From positions 22,083,555 to 22,147,554 of the forward strand of contig NC_037093.1 of the NCBI RefSeq assembly GCF_002994745.2: a stretch of DNA of 64,000 nt, given 5' to 3'. The notes under the pieces are model-generated. The model saw only the letters and a program-made list of their open reading frames with translations. It made no database searches and was not told the origin of the DNA. The stretch comes from Rosa chinensis. Its lineage: Eukaryota; Streptophyta; Magnoliopsida; Rosales; Rosaceae. How positions within the stretch are numbered: the first letter of the stretch is position 1; each line of letters begins with the position of its first letter. Below are positions 10,519-22,010 of the stretch, piece after piece. The position numbers and the translations under genes were made by a program.

Positions 10519-13132
10519 GGGGAAATATCACAAATGGTCACTGAGTTATGACTTATTCGACACTTAACTCACTGTATTTTCAACAATATCACTTAACTCA
10601 CTCAGTTTTACATTCGTCTTTCACTTAACTCACTGCCGTTAATTCTACCGTTAGAAGCCGTTAAAATTGAGGGTATATTTGTCAAAACACTTAAAAATCA
10701 TTTTTAACTAAAAAAAACTACATTTATTAGACCTTTTTTTCAATTTTTTTAAATTTCTGAAATTTCTAATAAAAAATAATTTTTTTAACATAAATATAAT
10801 TTGAAGAAAAAAAAAGTTAGAAATGCATTTTTTTAGTGTTTAGACAAGTATACCCTCAAGTTACATTTATTAGACTTTTTTCAATTTTTTAAATTTCTGA
10901 GATTTCTAATAAAAAATGATTTTTTCAACTTAAATATAATTTAGAAAATAAATTGTCTTTTTTTTTTTTGGGAATTTGATTCTACACCCAAATTCACACA
11001 CCCTTTTTAGAATAAACGCATCCATAAGAGTGTTTTAATATACACCCAAACCTATTAATTAGGTTTATTCAAAATAAAAAAAAACATATTAAATATGATA
11101 AATATTAAAACCCAATGTTGTTAAGAATTACTAAAGCTGCCACTATTAAATTCCCCATTCACCTTTTAAATAGGATTAATAGTCAAAATCATCTAGCAAA
11201 TAGTATGGAGTTTGATTGACGTTATTGTTGGTATTACCTTCAATTTAGGTTTTAATCAGTACTTAATTTTAGGTGTTTACATTAATCTCATTATTATGAT
11301 ATAATGATGAATTTTTGGTATGTTTCTGCCTATATATAAAAGCTAGTGAATTCATTCATCATTTTTTTTCTTTGGGTGGAGACCTTTCACAAAGTTACAT
11401 CTGATTTCAAAGGATGATTTCAAACGACCTATTCATGAGGTTTATTTCATCATTTTCAAATAGGTACATATATCGTATTCGTAATTCAAATTACCTATGC
11501 ATCAGATTTATTTAGTATAATATATTTGTTAATCTCTTGATTTTGTGTAAAGCTTGAATTGGATGGATTTTTAGTAATTAGAAATTTCAATTTATGAATC
11601 TGGTACAAAACTTGGTTACATTCCTTCAAAATAGAATTGTTATTTCTAATTACCTGATACTTAGATTGCTTTAATATGTAATACCTATGATTTAGATGTT
11701 TGTTTTTGTAGTTTTAAATTATTTGTGTGACTCTATATCATAGGTTGTTTATTCCATAACCTATAGTATTGACAATTAATATACCTATAATTTAGATAAT
11801 ATATTTAGGACATATGTATGTAAATCCTAATAGAGTTTTACCTTTGAAATAGATCTATGAATGTAATTTGCAATTGTATAAGGAATCACAACATGCAGGG
11901 CACTAGAAGTTGGGAGATTTTTGAAGACTACGTTGCAAAGTGCTAGTCGAGATGACGGATGAAGTGTTATAATGTTTTTTATATTAGGTTCAAAAATGTA
12001 AAGTTTATATTTAAAATTGTTTATTTCAATACTGGATAAACATCATTTACGGTTGTACTCATTGTCCCTATTTCAATAAATTCTTAGGTTTATTCCTTCA
12101 AAAAGAATGTGTATTTAAATTACCTTGATATTAGAAATAAATTTCTTAATATTGTAGAGTTCATTTTTAATTGTAAAATAATGAATGATAATAATGCGTT
12201 TGCTAAATTATAGTGCAAAAACTCTTGCACATTCAAAATTATTCAATGTGCCAAAATTAAGGGATAATTATATATTAAACAAACTCTACAGTTACACATA
12301 ACTATTATGTGGTCCTCAACCACCCCATAGAAGCCTGATTCTATGTGTAGAAAAATGTAGGGGCGGAAAAAAAAATATCTTAAAACAATCAATGTACATC
12401 AAGTACATTTTACATGGGCTAATTACATTAACTCGACTATTTTAGAAAATTAATGAATATGGAATGATTGTATAACTACACCTATTAGAACGGATAAGAA
12501 AATAACATACCTTAATGAGAGGATGTTTACTCATGAGATATAATAGGAATATAACATAATCTAATGATACACAAACATATTTATTAAAAAATTGCAAATA
12601 TATAGATCTCGGAAAGAAAGAAATATAGGATAATTAAGGCAATTAATCGTTTTAAATAAGAGAAAAATTAAGGATTAAATTGATTGTATTAAATTCTAAA
12701 TATTTAAATTCAAAAAATAGTCAACAGCTATATTTGAGGAATATTTTATTTATTCAATCAGAAAGGCAAAAAAGTCAAACTAAAAAAAGTGAAAAATTTT
12801 AATTATAGATTTAAAACCTATAAGGAAAGTTCAATTATGTGAATTGGGTGTAGATTAAAAGAAAATATAGGGATGGGTTTTTCTTAATAGGAGCTTTGTT
12901 TTTTCAGTTTTTATCTAATTTTCTCTTTTAAAAAAAAAAAAGTTAGAAATGCATTTTTTTAGTGTTTAGATAAATATACCCTCAATTTTAATAGTTTTTA
13001 ACGACAGAATTAACGACAGTGAGTTAAGTGAAAGACGGATGTAAAACTGAGTTAGTTAAGTGATATGGTTGAAAATACAGTGAGTTAAGTATCAAATAAG
13101 TCATAACTCAGTAACCATTAGTGATGTTTTCC
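10519..13132. mobile_element. Long-TIR MULE (non-autonomous)
   Basis: The left arm starts GGGGAAATATCAC and the right arm ends, read in reverse, GGAAAACATCAC. Both continue with TGAGTTATGAC and then several CACTTAACTCACTG phrases. The arms are matched over about 180 bases, with further homology to about 300. ATGTTTTAG at 10510-10518 and 13133-13141 is a perfect 9-bp target duplication, the hallmark of Mutator-like insertion. The interior has no transposase ORF. Confidence 0.85.
10978..12857. mobile_element. Possible inserted element nested in the MULE
   Basis: GATTCTACACCCAAATTCAC at the left is mirrored by GTGAATTGGGTGTAGATTA at the right, giving short inverted ends around 1.88 kb of AT-rich DNA without ORFs. 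I see no clear target duplication, so it could instead be the original interior of the MULE. Confidence 0.4.
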
Positions 13133-13308
13133 ATGTTTTAGACTATAAATTGAATTATAGCCTACTGTGGGAGATGGCCTCAGCGGTTAAAATAACCTTG
13201 GCCTACTTTCTGGGCATAATGAAGAAGGTTGCATCGAAGAGACAAGCAAAACCTACCGAGTAAGTGACAAGTCTTTCTTTTTGGCTGAAGAGGTGATAGG
13301 AACTGTAA

Positions 13309-13514
13309 GGCCATGTTTGTTTCCCAGAATCTGGGTACTGGGAAAGGAAAGTGTTTCCTTTCTTGTATTTGGGACAGCTAAGGAAGGGAAATTGGTTCCG
13401 AAAGCAAAGGAAAAAGTACATTGAGGAAATTGGTTCCTCCCCCTCCCCTAAGGATTCATTTTCCCAATGGAAAGGAAAATGATTCCTTTCCTTTCTACCA
13501 ACCAAACAGGGCCT
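13309..13514. mobile_element. Tourist-like MITE (PIF/Harbinger)
   Basis: The ends are GGCCATGTTTGTTTCC and, mirrored, ACCAAACAGGGCC, with a TAA target duplication at 13306-13308 and 13515-13517. The 206-bp interior is partly palindromic and AAGGAAA-rich. It has the size, termini and TAA site of a Tourist MITE, mobilised by PIF/Harbinger transposases. Confidence 0.85.
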
Positions 13515-13991
13515 AAGGGACAGTGCAAACATCTAGAGTAGGGTCAGAAAGTCTTATATCTGAGACAATCTTTCTTTTTACCCAATGGAGTAGGGTCACC
13601 CATACTTCTCCATATGCAAATATAATAGGTTTTATACGCTTTTTTTTAGATGTTGAATAGCATAGTGAGGGGTTCAACAATGTACTATGAAAAAGCAAAC
13701 ATAAATGTAGAAGTATTTGTAATCTTGGATTGCCCCAGTAGAAACTTTGGTCCCTGCTTTCAATTTCATATTCAACATGAAAAGTAACTGAAAAAGTGGA
13801 AAACGAATTCCTCATGTGTTTTCTCTACCATGCAATTGCTACAAAAATGACATTACTTGAGAGGAATCCTCTCAAACATGCTAACCTTTATATCCACTAT
13901 ATACATATGCCAAATTTTATTTAAAACCCATTTATCGTTTCCTTCTGATTGGATTTTTAGTAACTAAGTTTCAAAATATTCTCGACATAAT

Positions 13992-14110
13992 TCTATATAT
14001 ATTAAAGAAGACTGTCATTGCTACTATTTATCATCGAGTTAGTAACAATGCCGGTTCGAGCCGAGCCTGTGTGAAAAGACTATTTTGTCCTATCTTTTGT
14101 TTTATTTACA
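13992..14110 (+). other. Possible Helitron 5' end
   Basis: TCTATATATATTAAAGAAG followed by a GTGAAAAGACTATTTTGTCC phrase resembles the 5' ends of some plant Helitrons. No matching CTRR end with a hairpin was found, so this is a guess from pattern only. Confidence 0.2.
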
Positions 14111-14425
14111 GACATGCCATACAACCTAGATATAAAAAGTCGTCATCAACCACTGCCCCACTTTTTTCAATCTTTCGCTGTTCTAGCTCTCCCCCTTCTC
14201 GGCTACGTCTGCTTCGCACCGCTTGATTCTTCATCAAATTGGAAAGAGTGATAGAGAAATCTGACTAAATTTTAAACCCATTAAGCACCCTTCAGACTGG
14301 AATATGAGTCTAGAGGATTATTAATACACTTCGTACATATTGAGATGGAATCATAAGTGATTAAGGTAGGGTTAATTACACTATGCACACTATTCCAATG
14401 TCAAATATTTCAGATTGCATGTAGG

Positions 14426-14780
14426 CACTAGTACATGAAGGTTGATAGACATCAGCTAAACAGTTATGTTTATTTTAGTAACCAACCGATGTCTCGCTAA
14501 GTGATATCCAATGTCATGCTTTTAAACATCGGTCAATGATTGATGTCTAATTATATTTAGACAACATAGATTTCCAAGAAAACGATGTCCTATATATACT
14601 AATAACCTATGACTACCTAGATTACCGATGTCTAAGCACCAACTTTTGATGTCTCATATTACTTTAAACATTAGTGAGTTGTTTTCGCCTAATATATAAC
14701 TCTAAAAACAAATCAGTTTTTCACTTATATTTGATGTCTAAGAGAAGAATTCAACATCAGTTTTTACTTAGTTTATGTTT
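14426..14780 (+). mobile_element. CACTA terminus with subterminal repeats
   Basis: CACTAGTACATGAAGG is followed by GACATCAG and several ACCGATGTCT/GATGTCTAA words in both orientations. This is the layout of a CACTA (En/Spm) end, where the transposase binds. The other end and any transposase gene are not visible, so it is a fragment. Confidence 0.55.
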
Positions 14781-15109
14781 ACAAATGCATCTTTACACCA
14801 TGAAATGCATTTAAACATGTTATTATCCAGTCTTTTGGCATTCATTTTTGCCTTCAATTCTTACTATATATAGAACTAATAAATTTTGTACTTCAAGGTA
14901 AGATTAATACAACCGTTTACATATTAAAAGAGCTCTTCTTATTTCTCATATCAAAAAGAGAGGAGTAACGGACAATAATCTTTATTGGCAGAAAAAAAAC
15001 AAATACAATAGAGAGGAGGACATAAGGCCTAACTCTTAGTACAAAAAACATAAAGAACTTACATAATGGAAAGCACTAAAAGTTTAAGTGATCAAAATTA
15101 AATAACTTG

Positions 15110-17047
15110 GCTTCTGCCAGAAGTGGATAGGGTAATAATGAACTGTGTGGAAACTGTCTCTTACTCGTTTCTGTTGAATGGAGAGCCCAGGGATCTGCTG
15201 CACCCGGGTCGGGGTTTAAGGCAAGGGGACTCAATCTCCCGCTACCTTTTCCTCCTCTGCGCTGAAGCCCTCTCTAGATTATCTTGGTCGCCGAGGAACA
15301 AAACAGATTGCATGGAGTTACTGTTTGTCAGGGGGCACCAACAATTAGTCTTCTTTTCTTTGCCGATGACTCTATCATTTTCTTTAGGGCTGAAGAGGAG
15401 GAATGCCTTGAGTTGAGGGAGATCTTACTGAGTTATGCCAAGGCTTCGGGGCAACAAATTAATTTTGAGAAAAGCTGTGTCTCTTTTAGTAGGAATGTTG
15501 ATTTGGTCTGGCAACTGGAGCTAGCTGATTGCTTGGGAGTAGTTAGGGTGGACAAGCATGATAAATACTTGGGTCTCCCTACTGAGTTGAGCTATTCAAA
15601 AGACGAGGCTTTCCGTTTCTTAACTGAAAAGATTGAGAAGAGGACACAAGGATGGAGGGACAAGACACTTAGTGTGGCTGGCAAGGAGATAATGATTAAG
15701 ACAGTCCTACAATCTATTCCCAACTACGTGATGAAAGTTTTCGAACTGCCTCGACATCTTTGCCATGCTATGCATCAGTTGATGGCCAAGTTTTGGTGGG
15801 GTGACCAGGGAGATGTGAAGAAAATCCATTGGCTTGCATGGGATAGACTTTGTTGTCCCAACAATGAAGGGGGTTTAGGTTTCAGAAATATGGTCCAGTT
15901 CAACCATGCACTATTAGCCAAACAAGCAAGGATGGAGATTGATTCAGAGACCTAATTCTATTGTAGCACGGTTATTCAAGGCCAGGTACTTTCCTACTAC
16001 CACGTTTATGCGTGCTGGCCATGATGCCTCGTATACATGGAGGAGCATTCTCACTGGAAGAAGGGTTCTTGAGAAGGGTATCCGCTTCCAAATAGGTGAT
16101 GGCTGTGATGTGAATGTCTGGGAGGATCCCTGGGTCCCTCTCCCGTACAGCTTCAGGCCATACTCACCCCCTATGGATGTTACTGACGAATTGAGGGTTT
16201 GCGATTTAATCGACTCAGAAAATAGAGAGTGGAATGCGAAGTTCATACAAGAACTTTTTACCTCTGAGGAGTCGTCTATAATTGCTAGTATACCTCTTAG
16301 CTTGAGGCAAACCTCTGATACGGTAATCTGGCATTTTGACAAGCATGGGACTTATACTGTTAAGAGCGGCTATCACCTAGCAAGAACCACGGAGAATATG
16401 TGTGAGAGGGCGTCATCTTCAAGGGGAGTGGGTACAACTACGGGGAGATATTGGCAGAAGATTTGGCAGTGCAGGGTCCCTCCTAAGGTCCGCTCTTTTG
16501 CATGGCGATTATGTAAAAATATCCTACCAACTCGGGCAGCTCTATCACGTCGTGTGCAGCAGCCTACGCTGGAGTGTGCCTTCTGCTCGACTGGGGTTGA
16601 GACCTGCATGCATGTGTTCTGTGAGTGCTCAATCATAGCTTGCTTCTGGGCCGACAGCCCAATTAAACTCAAGACTAGTACGGACCCATCAACATGCATG
16701 TGTTTGATTGGGTAGTGGCTGTGATTGATTCCCTCTGTACTCATCAGCTGGAGCTTTTCTTAGTTTCTTTGTTGGCAATTTGGTCTGAAAGGAACAACAT
16801 ATATTGTATGGAATGGAGGGTTATGTTACCCGTTTAATATGTCAGTATGGGCACTGAAGCTTCTGGAAGATTATCAGAGAATCCATCCTCCAGCGGTGAA
16901 GAAAGTGACGCGGGCCCTTAGTCAAATGGTCCTGCCCTCCTAATGTCCCCTCGCAGTACTCTCCACATATTAATAATAATAATAATGCAGGTAGGAGTGA
17001 GCTACTCCCACCTAACGGGTGTTTTAACCCGTTTTCAAAAAAAAAAA
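15110..17047 (+). mobile_element. 5'-truncated LINE (L1-type) with reverse transcriptase and zf-RVT
   Basis: Three overlapping frames give one ORF2 C-terminal half. The first (15123 on) has GLRQGDSISRYLFLL. The second (15284-15955) has LLFFADDSIIFF, the FADD catalytic motif, and KYLGLPTELS, then SLPNYVMK-like and KFWWGD motifs. The third (15939-16715) has the zf-RVT region with VKSGYHLA and PPKVRSFAWRL followed by a CAFC...H...C knuckle. At least two frameshifts separate the frames. A 3' UTR ends in an A-run at 17038-17047. The 5' half (endonuclease, ORF1) is missing, as is usual for incomplete target-primed insertion. It is dead. Confidence 0.88.
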
Positions 17048-17985
17048 TCAAATTGCTACCCAAAAATTAATATGATTAAAATGTTACATAAATATATAAG
17101 CACCCTCTCTCCTCTTCCCTGCACAAAACGTACAGAGCAGAAAATCCTCCTTGTGCGTATTCAACAGAGCAGCTACCCCTTCTTGCATTGCGTTCTCCAG
17201 CGAAACCTATGCAACAAGTAAAATAATGGAAAAATATATAGGCTCAGGAATAGATCGGGAAAACAAAGATCCAATATTAACTGATCAAATGTATAAATAA
17301 GGCTAGTTTTTCGTGGACATTCTTAGCAATTCAAAAAACAAAAAACAAAAAAATGCTGTGTTAAAGTTCTCAAACTCAGTATGTCAAAGCAAGCTCAATT
17401 TCACTCCATAATGCTTATCGCCTTATCTAGTTAAACCCACGGAAAGAAGTCAACCAAAAGTTTAAAGCTTAAAGCAAATATTAAAGATAACATTTACTTT
17501 GGAAGTTTTACCTGTTCCTCTGATGTAGGACGAGAATGTGCCTGGTTTAGCTGGAAAATTAGAAAAATAAATAAGCGGGGTAGAATCAAGAAGAGTGATT
17601 GAAAAATAGGTAATTCAGGCATAATGAGGTTACTAGCCGCTGCAATATCCAAGAAAATTTAGTTTTGGACTTTTCGGGTTACCCGTACAAAAAGTCAGGT
17701 TTTGATTGTGAATCAGATTTGATCAACTTTTGGCCAGAATGTCTGTTTGAGACGGATAATACCTTTCCAGAATGAGAACGACGAGATCTTCAAGACTCAC
17801 TTTAGTGAGCCGTATCGAATTTAGGTCAAAAAATATCGTCTTAATTATCCGATTCGGGATTTAATGTTTTTAGGCTAGTTTTACATTTGTTTTAGAATTC
17901 TTTTATTTTAGGTTTTTAGTTTCCTTTTTAATTTGGATTCCTTAGGATTTCTTTTTAAATTATGATTATGATTAGGTTATGACTT
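17048..17985. other. Gene-free spacer
   Basis: AT-rich DNA without coding signals. A short ORF at its start runs out of the LINE tail. The right part (from about 17640) may belong to the copia LTR that follows; I could not fix the boundary. Confidence 0.4.
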
Positions 17986-17989
17986 GGAT

Positions 17990-18183
17990 GCTTATATAAG
18001 CACCATCATACTATGTATTAAGAGTCAAAATAATGAGATTTAGAGAATGAATTGTCAGATGTTTGATTCATCTCACAGTGGAGGTATATAAAGAAAATTA
18101 CAAGAATACAACAGGTAAGTATTAACTACGAAATAATTACAATATATTTTATTCATAACGTTAAGCCATGACTTACGCTAACA
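17990..18183 (-). mobile_element. Copia 3' LTR (left boundary uncertain)
   Basis: On the minus strand the pol gene is followed by a polypurine tract (GAGGAGGAG at 18184-18192) and then TGTTAGCGTAAGTCATGG, a typical LTR start. A TATATAAG box lies at 17993-18000. The far end of the LTR is not resolved and may be further left. Confidence 0.55.
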
Positions 18184-19358
18184 CTCCTCCTCAAGTTGGC
18201 GCATACACATCAACCATGCCCAACTTGCTTAGTGAGTCATAAAACGCCTTCCTGGAAACTCTTTTGGTAAGCATATCTGCAAGTCGCTCTTCGGTTAGAA
18301 CAAAAGGAAAGCTAATAATTTTGGCATCTAACTTCTCCTTTATAAAGTGGCGATCAACCTCCACATGCTTAGTACGATCATGTTGTACTAGATTCTATGA
18401 TATGTCAATGGCTGCCTTGTTGTCACAATACAACTGCATAGTACCTTTGAGTTTGAAACCCATATCACATAACAGATTTCTCAGCCACAGCAATTCACAC
18501 ACTCCGTGGCCGTACCTCTGTACTCAGCCTCTGCACTAGATCGTGCCACAACTTTCTGTTTCTTACTCTTCCACGTAACCAAATTACCTCCCACAAAGGT
18601 AAAGTAACCTGATGTTGACCTCCTGTCTGTAATATTTCCAACCCAATCTGCATCTGTAAAGCCACAAACCTCAAGGATGTTGTTGTGTTTAGAAAACAAT
18701 ATTCCCCTTCGTGGAGCTGACTTCAGGTACTTCAAAATTCGCATAACAGCATCCATGTGACTCTCACTCTGGTTATGCATGAACTAACTCACCACACTCA
18801 CTGCATATGCAACATCTGGTCTAGTATGAGCCAAATAAATCAAGCGCCCAACTAACCGCTGATAGCAAGCTCGATCAGTAGGTACCTGATCTGGACACTC
18901 AGCTAAATAATGATTTTGCTCAATATGAGTATCAATAGGTCTACAATCCAACAAACCTGTCTATGTTAGCAAGTCAAGAACGTACTTCCTTTGGCACAAA
19001 TAGAGATCCCTTCTCTCCTCCTGGCTACCTCAATTCCTAAGAAGTACTTAAATTCACCTAAGTCCTCTATCTCAAACTCAGAGGCTAGCTGTCTCTGCAG
19101 TCTATCCATCTCAACGGTATCATTGCTGGTGATTACCATATCATCCACATAAATAATTAGAGCTGTTACCTTCCCTTGTTGATGCTTGAGGAATAAGGTA
19201 TGATCTGAGTTGCTCTGTTTGTAACCAACCTTTCACGTGAACTGTGAAAATCTCTCAAACCAAGCACGAGGTGACTGTTTGAGACCATACAGAGACTTTC
19301 TAATTTGCATACAAAATCACTAGGAGAAGCAACTACATACCCAGGTGGAAGGCTCATG
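18184..19358 (-). pseudogene. Ty1/copia polyprotein fragment (reverse transcriptase to RNase H)
   Basis: Read on the minus strand from 19358 down: SLPPGYV, then a broken region, then MDDMVITSND (the YVDD-type RT box), FEIEDLGEFKYFLGIEV, GFTDADWVG, GGNLVTWKSKKQKVVARSSA and AEAEYRG, and finally the C-terminal TKHVEVDRHFIKE and ADMLTK-like motifs in other frames. These are hallmarks of the copia RT and RNase H. Several stops and frameshifts break it (for example near 18400 and 18785). The 5' part is cut off at 19358, where a CACTA terminus begins, so the copia copy was the target of that insertion. Confidence 0.9.
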
Positions 19359-19950
19359 TACTACAAGAGAAAATGTCATCGGCGACAGCCCAAAGTTGTC
19401 TTAAAAAGTCAAAATTTCTCGCTGAATTGAAAATGCGACGACTTTGAGTTGTCGCTTTATGTGTTTTATTGATTGTCAAAAGCGACGAAATTACACGGTT
19501 GTCGCTTTTCCAATATGCGACGTAATTGGTTCCTCGCATATCACAAATTGTGACACTCACAAATGTGTTATCAAAAACTATATGCGAGACTTTATATTTG
19601 TCACTATTTTTAATATACGAGGCTTTGTTTACGTCGCATATTCCATATGCGAGGTTTGGATGTTTGTTGCATTTTCAATCAGCGACGCAATTTGTTCCTC
19701 GAATATGACATCTTGCAAGACAAGAGAGTGCATTACAGAATGCTATAAGCGAGACTTTATATTTGTTACAATTTCCAATATAGGAGACCTTGTTTACGTT
19801 GCATATTCCATCTGCGAGGTTTATATGTTTGATCAAAAATTTATATGCGAGACTTTTTTTGTTGCAAAAAATAACTGCGAGGTTTCATTTTTGTTGCATA
19901 TAATAATATGTGACACATATGCATTTGTTGTAGAGTACAAATGCCACTCC
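19359..19950 (+). mobile_element. CACTA terminus inserted in the copia pol gene
   Basis: TACTACAAGAGAAAATGTCA fits a CACTACAAGA terminus with one change. It is followed by 500 bases of subterminal repeats: GCGACGA, TTGTCGC and TATGCGAG(A/G)-type words recur about every 40-60 bases. The break falls within the conserved copia motif VYMSLPPGY. No matching right end with a 3-bp target duplication was found downstream. Confidence 0.6.
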
Positions 19951-22010
19951 TCCGACTCACAACCCAATCTCTCTCTCTCTCTCACCAACACAAACCCCCC
20001 CCCCCCCCCCCCCCGCACAATACATCACAAATCCAAGATTGAGATTTAATTCATCATTTGGTTGAGAGATGGAGATTAAGCGAAACAACGAGATTGAGAG
20101 GTTGAGAGATGGAGATTAAGAGAGAGTCAAAGAGAGACGATGAAAAATTTAGAGGAATTGCTAGCTTATATATAGAGAGATTTTGGAGAAGATAAATTGT
20201 CTTCTCCATAAATTGGTAACCGGTATATTGCTCGATTTGCTCCATAATTAATGAGACTTAGGAGTTGTGAATTGAGAGGAAGAAGAGAAGAATTAGAAGA
20301 TGAAGAATCTGCCCATGAGAAAGAGACCAAGAAAGATGCGAACTTTAGAAATTTAGTTTTTTTTTCCCTCCATCTATTGCTTCAAAATTTAGGCCCTGAG
20401 CCATCACCCTGCTTGTCAGTAACACCATTAACCCTTGTGTCATTATTGATTTTTTAAAGGGTAATTTAGTCTTTTCACTCACTTACTCTCCCACAACCCC
20501 TTTCCCTCCCCCTCTGACGACCCACAACCCAGTTTCTATATCTCCTTCCTTCCTTTGACGAGCCACATCCCAGTTTCTCTCTCTCCTTCCTTCCTCTGAC
20601 GAGCCACAACCCCTCTCCCTCTCCTTCGCGATCCACATGCCAATTTCTCTCTCCCTCCCTCCTCCTCCTCCGACTCACAACCCAATCTCTCTCTCTCTCC
20701 CCCCGCACAATACATCACAAATCCAAGATTGAGATTTAATTCATCATTTGGTTGAGAGATGGAGATTAAGCGAAACAACGAGATTGAGAGGTTGAGAGAC
20801 GGAGATTAAGAGAGAGTCAAAGAGAGACGATGAAAAATTTAGAGGAATTGCTAGCTTATATATAGAGAGATTTTGGAGAAGATAAATTGTCTTCTCCATA
20901 AATTGGTAACCGGTATATTGCTCGATTTGCTCCATAATTAATGAGACTTAGGAGTTGTGAATTGAGAGGAAGAAGAGAAGAATTAGAAGATGAAGAATCT
21001 GCCCATGAGAAAGAGACCAAGAAAGATGCGAACTTTAGAAATTTAGTTTTTTTTTCCCTCCATCTATTGCTTCAAAATTTAGGCCCTGAGCCATCACCCT
21101 GCTTGTCAGTAACACCATTAACCCTTGTGTCATTATTGATTTTTTAAAGGGTAATTTAGTCTTTTCACTCACTTACTCTCCCACAACCCCTTTCTCTCCC
21201 CCTCTGACGACCCACAACCCAGTTTCTATATCTCCTTCCTTCCTTTGACGAGCCACATCCCAGTTTCTCTCTCTCCTTCCTTCCTCTGACGAGCCACAAC
21301 CCCTCTCCCTCTCCTTCGCGATCCACATGCCAATTTCTCTCTCCCTCCCTCCTCCTCCTCCGACTCACAACCCAATCTCTCTCTCTCTCCCCCCCGCACA
21401 ATACATCACAAATCCAAGATTGAGATTTAATTCATCATTTGGTTGAGAGATGGAGATTAAGCGAAACAACGAGATTGAGAGGTTGAGAGACGGAGATTAA
21501 GAGAGAGTCAAAGAGAGACGATGAAAAATTTAGAGGAATTGCTAGCTTATATATAGAGAGATTTTGGAGAAGATAAATTGTCTTCTCCATAAATTGGTAA
21601 CCGATATATTGCTTGATTTGCTCCATAATTAATGAGACTTAGGAGTTGTGAATTGAGAGGAAGAAGAGAAGAATTAGAAGATGAAGAATCTGCCCAAGAG
21701 AAAGAGACTAAGAAAGATGCGCAACTTTAGAGATTTAGTTTTTTTTTTTTCCTCCATCTATTGCCTCAAAATTTAGGCCCTGAGCCATCACCCTGCCTTT
21801 CAGTAACACCATTAACCCTTGTGTCATTATTGATTTTTTAAAGGGTAATTTAGACTTTTCACTCACTTACTCTCCCACAACCCCTTTCCCTCACTCTGAC
21901 GACCCACAAGCCAATTTCTCTCTCCGTCCCTCCTCCTCCGACTCACAACCCAATCCCTCCCCCCAGACAATACATCACAAATCCAAGATTAAGATTTAAT
22001 TCATCATTTG
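19947..22010. repeat. Tandem array of a ~690-bp unit (three copies plus a stub)
   Basis: The phrase GCACAATACATCACAAATCC starts at 20015, 20705 and 21396, and as GACAATACATCAC at 21966. The periods are 690, 691 and about 570. The third unit is shortened in its CT/CCTC-rich half. Copies one and two differ at only a handful of bases. Each unit carries the same 63-codon minus ORF and, in the first two, the same 68-codon plus ORF, but neither resembles a known protein. Each unit contains TTATATATAGAGAG and a pyrimidine-rich stretch with CGACCCACAA/CGAGCCACA phrases. It may be an expanded 5' leader inside the CACTA element. Confidence 0.9.
19996..20014. repeat. Poly-C run
   Basis: An uninterrupted run of about 18 C at the edge of the tandem array. 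Its exact length is uncertain because homopolymers are hard to sequence. Confidence 0.9.

Noticed and set aside
20054..21626. 63-aa ORFs repeated three times as a gene family
   Set aside because: They repeat because the DNA unit is tandemly duplicated. The sequence is low in complexity and has no recognised domain.
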